Source: SHVZ01 sp041906305 (GTDB lineage Bacteria > Pseudomonadota > Alphaproteobacteria > SHVZ01). From it: a stretch of DNA of 64,000 nucleotides. Positions within the stretch are counted from its first letter, which is position 1; each line of letters opens with the position of its first letter. Position numbers and translations under genes: made by a program. Below are positions 61,205-64,000 of the stretch, one piece after another. The notes under the pieces were generated by a model. It did no database searches. It had not been told where the DNA came from and worked only from the letters and a program-made list of their open reading frames with translations. The stretch covers positions 124,001 to 188,000 of the forward strand of contig JAYRJL010000009.1 in NCBI GenBank assembly GCA_041906305.1. The letters run 5' to 3'.

Positions 61205-61289
61205 AATTTGGCCGGTTCTACAGATAGATTGACCAGCCCATCTTTGGGGCACGCACCGGCCGGGACCGGTGGCCCCAAGGAGAAGTCAG

Positions 61290-61919
61290 ATGCAGAACGT
61301 GCTTTTCGTCACCTCGAGCCTCATGTCCGGTGCCTCGACCTCGCGCAAGGTCGCGAGCGAGCTCATCCAGGCGATGCAGGCGGAGACCCCGGCGCTTCGC
61401 GTCACCGAGCGCGACCTGACGCCGGCCTCGATGCCGCACCTGTCGGCCGAGCTGCTCGGCGCCTTCGGCAAGCCGGCCGACCAGCGCTCGGCGTCGGAAG
61501 CCGGATCGGTCGCGTTCGCCGACCGCCAGATCGAGGAGGTCGAGGCCGCCGACACCGTCGTGATCGCCGCGCCGATGTACAATTTCTCGATCCCCTCGAC
61601 CCTGAAGGCATGGATCGACCACATCGCCCGGGCCGGCCGCACCTTCCGCTACACCGCGAACGGCCCGGAAGGGCTGCTCAAGGGCAAGAAGGTCCACATC
61701 GTGGTCAGCCGCGGCGGCGTCTACACCAGCGAAAGCCCGGCCAAGGGCCTCGACTTCCAGGAGCCCTACCTCCGCGGCGTGCTGGGCTTCGTCGGCCTCG
61801 ACGATGTGAGCTTCATCCACGTCGAAGGCCAGGCGATCGGGCCGGAAGCGGCAGCCAAGGGACTGGCCTCCGCCCGCGCCCAGATCGGGACGCGCGCGCC
61901 CTTCGCCGTCGCCGCCTGA
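61290..61919 (+). CDS. azoR: FMN-dependent NADH-azoreductase (AzoR/AcpD family)
   Basis: 209-residue flavodoxin-like enzyme that reduces azo compounds and quinones with NADH. The N-terminal FMN phosphate loop reads SSLMSGASTSRKVASELI. The central APMYNFSIPSTLKAWIDHIARAGRTFRY is the family signature, followed by the VVSRGGVYTS flavin contact. A strong AAGGAGAAGTCAG ribosome binding site supports the ATG at 61290. Divergent from its likely LysR regulator. Confidence 0.95.
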   Translation: MQNVLFVTSSLMSGASTSRKVASELIQAMQAETPALRVTERDLTPASMPHLSAELLGAFGKPADQRSASEAGSVAFADRQIEEVEAADTVVIAAPMYNFSIPSTLKAWIDHIARAGRTFRYTANGPEGLLKGKKVHIVVSRGGVYTSESPAKGLDFQEPYLRGVLGFVGLDDVSFIHVEGQAIGPEAAAKGLASARAQIGTRAPFAVAA

Positions 61920-61929
61920 CTAGAGAAGC

Positions 61930-61955
61930 CGAGCCGGGCTCACCAGCCCGGCTCG
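61930..61955. terminator. Hairpin between convergent azoreductase and M81 genes
   Basis: Eleven-base perfect stem CGAGCCGGGCT / AGCCCGGCTCG with loop CACC, overlapping the 3' end of the M81 gene. Suited to stopping transcripts from both sides, but without a clear U-tract. Confidence 0.5.
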
Positions 61956-63424
61956 CGCTCCAGCGGATAGATCGGCACGCGCCGGTTCTTGTAGGTGAAG
62001 GTCGTCAGGTCCGCGGTGGTGACGCCGGGCGTCCCCATCCAGATCATCTCCTTCGCGATGGGCTCCATGGCGGGCCTGGGCGAGTGCACGCCCTTGGCGA
62101 TGATGACCTTCTGGTCCTTGGGCTCGATGCCGAGGGCGCGGAACTGCTGCAGGCTCGACGAGCCGGCGCCGAAGGTCGTCAGCACGATGGTCCAGCCGTC
62201 GTCGGTGGCGATCGCGGCACTCGGCCCGTCGTTGAAGAACCGGAAGCCGCCATGGACGGGGCCGGTCTCCTCGTAGCGCCCGTCGGTGAGCTTGGTGACC
62301 TTGCCCTTGATCGGGAACGGGGTGCCGTGGCGGCCGTCGATCTTGCCGCCGACGGCGAGGTCGACCCGGCCGCCGACGCCGGCCGCCTGGCAGGCCTTCA
62401 CGCCCTCGGGATCGCACAGCGCCTGGAGCACACCGGGCACCTTGAGCCGGCGCGCCGCGTGCAGCACCAGCGTGGAGTCGGCCGGGCTGCCGCCGCCGAC
62501 GTTGTCGCCGACGTCGAACAGCACCACCGGATTCACGTTGGCCGCGCGGGCGCGGATCAGCGCCTCGTCGACCGGCGTGCCGCCGGTGTTGAGCGCCGCC
62601 CGCATCGACCACGCCGCATCCGACAGCGTCTTGGCGATCTCGTCGGCAAGGGCCTGGTCGTTGTCGGTGACGGCGATGAACGACATCCCCATCTCCGCGA
62701 CGTCGGCATAGGGGTAGCCCTCGACGACGCTGACCGAGAGCACGCCCGGCCGCTTCCGCTGCTCGTCGGCGAGGCGGATGAGATCGGACATCGGCTTGTC
62801 GGCGGTGCCCTGGTTCAGGATGTTGACCAGCAGCGGCGGCGTCTCCAGCGCGGTCGTCGGCTTGATCTTGCCGCGCACCATGTCGAGCACGAGGTTGGCG
62901 CAGAGGATCGCCTGCTCCTTGGTGTCGATGTGCGGATTGGTCTGGTAGACCGTGGTGATGTCGGCGTTCTCGATCATCTGGCGCGAGATGTTCGCGTGCA
63001 TGTCGAGCGCCACGCCGATCGGCACCTTCGGCCCGACGGCCTCGCGCACGCGGCGGATCAGCTCGCCGTCCGCGTCCGGCCAGGTCTCCGAGACCGCGGC
63101 GCCGTGCTGCGGCAGGAGCACCGCGTCCCAGGGGCCCTGCTCCTTGATGTCCGAGATGATGCGGTCGATGAAGAAGCGGATCGCCTCGTCGGTGATCGCC
63201 GCCATCGGTGTCAGCCGCGCGAAGAACAGCGGCACCAGCTCGACCTCGGGATCGGCATCGGCGACGGCGAAAAACCCGGAGAGCGTCGCCTTCGACTCGG
63301 CGTATTCCTTGCGGAGCTGCTCGCCCACGAGGATCCCGGCGCGGCGGAACTTGTCCAGGCTGGCCGGCACCGTGGAGAAGGTATTCGACTCGTGCATGAA
63401 GCCGGCGGTGGCGATCCGTATCAT
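61940..63424 (-). CDS. M81 family metallopeptidase (MlrC-like)
   Basis: 494 residues. N-terminal IATAGFMHESNTFS with a candidate metal ligand H11, then VLLPQHGAAVSE, then IGVALDMHANISRQMIENAD; the C-terminal half matches the MlrC C-terminal domain (VVLFDVGDNVGGGSPADSTLVLHA). MlrC hydrolyses linear microcystin fragments in Sphingomonas; relatives without the mlr cluster have unknown, probably peptide-related, substrates. Divergent from an ABC peptide-binding protein gene with 187 bases between, suggesting uptake and breakdown of one ligand class. Confidence 0.9.
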   Translation of the reverse strand: MIRIATAGFMHESNTFSTVPASLDKFRRAGILVGEQLRKEYAESKATLSGFFAVADADPEVELVPLFFARLTPMAAITDEAIRFFIDRIISDIKEQGPWDAVLLPQHGAAVSETWPDADGELIRRVREAVGPKVPIGVALDMHANISRQMIENADITTVYQTNPHIDTKEQAILCANLVLDMVRGKIKPTTALETPPLLVNILNQGTADKPMSDLIRLADEQRKRPGVLSVSVVEGYPYADVAEMGMSFIAVTDNDQALADEIAKTLSDAAWSMRAALNTGGTPVDEALIRARAANVNPVVLFDVGDNVGGGSPADSTLVLHAARRLKVPGVLQALCDPEGVKACQAAGVGGRVDLAVGGKIDGRHGTPFPIKGKVTKLTDGRYEETGPVHGGFRFFNDGPSAAIATDDGWTIVLTTFGAGSSSLQQFRALGIEPKDQKVIIAKGVHSPRPAMEPIAKEMIWMGTPGVTTADLTTFTYKNRRVPIYPLEREPGW

Positions 63425-63611
63425 GGCCTGCTCTCTGGGGATGCTTTTCGGGGTGGAATGACCGTTTCTTAAGCAATCGGGGGGCCGGAAAGGGCAGACA
63501 TTCCGTCATGCCGCGAAACGGTGGATTTCATATCCGGCGCCTGCCTGTTGCCGCCACGCCCATACCCGCTACCTTATGCCACCACCTTCCGAAGGATCAG
63601 GGGAGACTTCC

Positions 63612-64000
63612 ATGGAACACATCTTCCAGAACGCTTTCGCGCGCCGCGACCTGCTGCGTCTCATCGCGGCCGGCGGCGTGATGAGCGTCAGCCCGTTCGC
63701 CTTCGCCCAGGGCACGCCGAAGAAGGGCGGCACGCTGACCATCGGCGCCGACGCCGACCCGATCGGCTTCGACCCGGTGACGCTCACCGCCTTCTCCTCC
63801 TACGACTTCACCGCGCTGCTCTACACCGGGCTGCTGCGCTGGAGCGCCGACATGAAGCCGGAGCCGGACCTCGCCACCCGCTTCGAGCAGCCGAACGAGA
63901 CCACCTACATCTTCCACCTGCGCCAGGGCGTGAAGTTCCACAACGGCCAGCCCTTCTCGGCCGAGGACGTGAAGTGGACCTTCGAGCGCATCGCCGACCC
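63612..64000 (+). CDS. ABC transporter substrate-binding protein, N-terminal part
   Basis: Truncated by the window end; the first ~129 codons are seen. The N-terminus has a twin-arginine-like signal (ARRDLLRLIAAGGVMSVSPFAFA) followed by an SBP_bac_5 domain start: KGGTLTIGADADPIGFDPVTL, VKFHNGQPFSAEDVKWTFERI. This is the fourth peptide/nickel-type binding protein in the window. Divergent from the M81 metallopeptidase gene. Confidence 0.9.
   Translation, partial: MEHIFQNAFARRDLLRLIAAGGVMSVSPFAFAQGTPKKGGTLTIGADADPIGFDPVTLTAFSSYDFTALLYTGLLRWSADMKPEPDLATRFEQPNETTYIFHLRQGVKFHNGQPFSAEDVKWTFERIAD

Overview
The window is high-GC DNA (roughly two thirds G+C by eye) with the gene content of an alphaproteobacterium. 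Pointers to that class are the 40-residue aa3-type cytochrome oxidase subunit IV, the lptF-lptG-lptD-surA-pdxA-rsmA order, the purM-purN cluster divergent from DUF2066 and CDP-alcohol phosphotransferase genes, and an NnrR-type nitrite-reductase locus. Rhodospirillales or Hyphomicrobiales are plausible; the sequence does not settle the genus. Genes are densely packed. Many neighbours overlap by ATGA or GTGA, and no gene-free stretch exceeds 300 bases. I saw no rRNA, tRNA, transposase or CRISPR array.

Layout. 1-9 kb: housekeeping genes (AI-2E-type exporter, CDP-alcohol phosphotransferase, DUF2066, purMN, small oxidase subunit, ndk, hybrid histidine kinase, TauE/SafE permease, holC, pepA). 9-19 kb: an envelope operon in which an ArnT-like glycosyltransferase and a PAP2 phosphatase precede lptF, lptG, lptD, surA, pdxA and rsmA. 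19-24 kb: gmk, yicC, an SDR, an ECF sigma factor with a CnrY/CnrX-like pair, hisI and metC. 24-31 kb: an orphan polar amino-acid ABC ATPase, a DegT aminotransferase, a secreted unknown, a CoA transferase and enoyl-CoA hydratase pair, pyrE and hyi. 31-34.6 kb: a peptide-type ABC operon without ATPases.

34.7-36.5 kb is an island holding a putative nuclease toxin with a DUF2019-like immunity gene. The toxin's 5' half is genome-like in composition, while its 3' half and the immunity gene are AT-richer. 36.5-49.7 kb carries a complete peptide/nickel-type ABC transporter, a ribokinase, and a three-gene set (uracil phosphoribosyltransferase, DUF1688/URC4, GTP cyclohydrolase II-like/URC1) that matches the URC route of pyrimidine breakdown. 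A second, paralogous binding protein lies on the other side of the URC genes.

49.8-59.1 kb contains a sulfatase/phosphonate monoesterase, a Met/His-rich peptidoglycan-binding protein, an SNase-like protein that has lost its catalytic residues, and a denitrification module: an MFS transporter, NnrS, pseudoazurin, an NnrR-like regulator, DUF1858, copper nitrite reductase NirK and NirV. Four FNR/NnrR-type 14-bp palindromes lie in the promoters of this stretch, one of them a perfect TTGAT-N4-ATCAA. 59.1-64 kb: an MDR oxidoreductase, a LysR regulator divergent from an azoreductase, an M81 metallopeptidase, and the start of another ABC binding protein.

Two core genes lack an ordinary start codon: rsmA appears to start at CTG (with a well-placed ribosome binding site) and purM at ATA.
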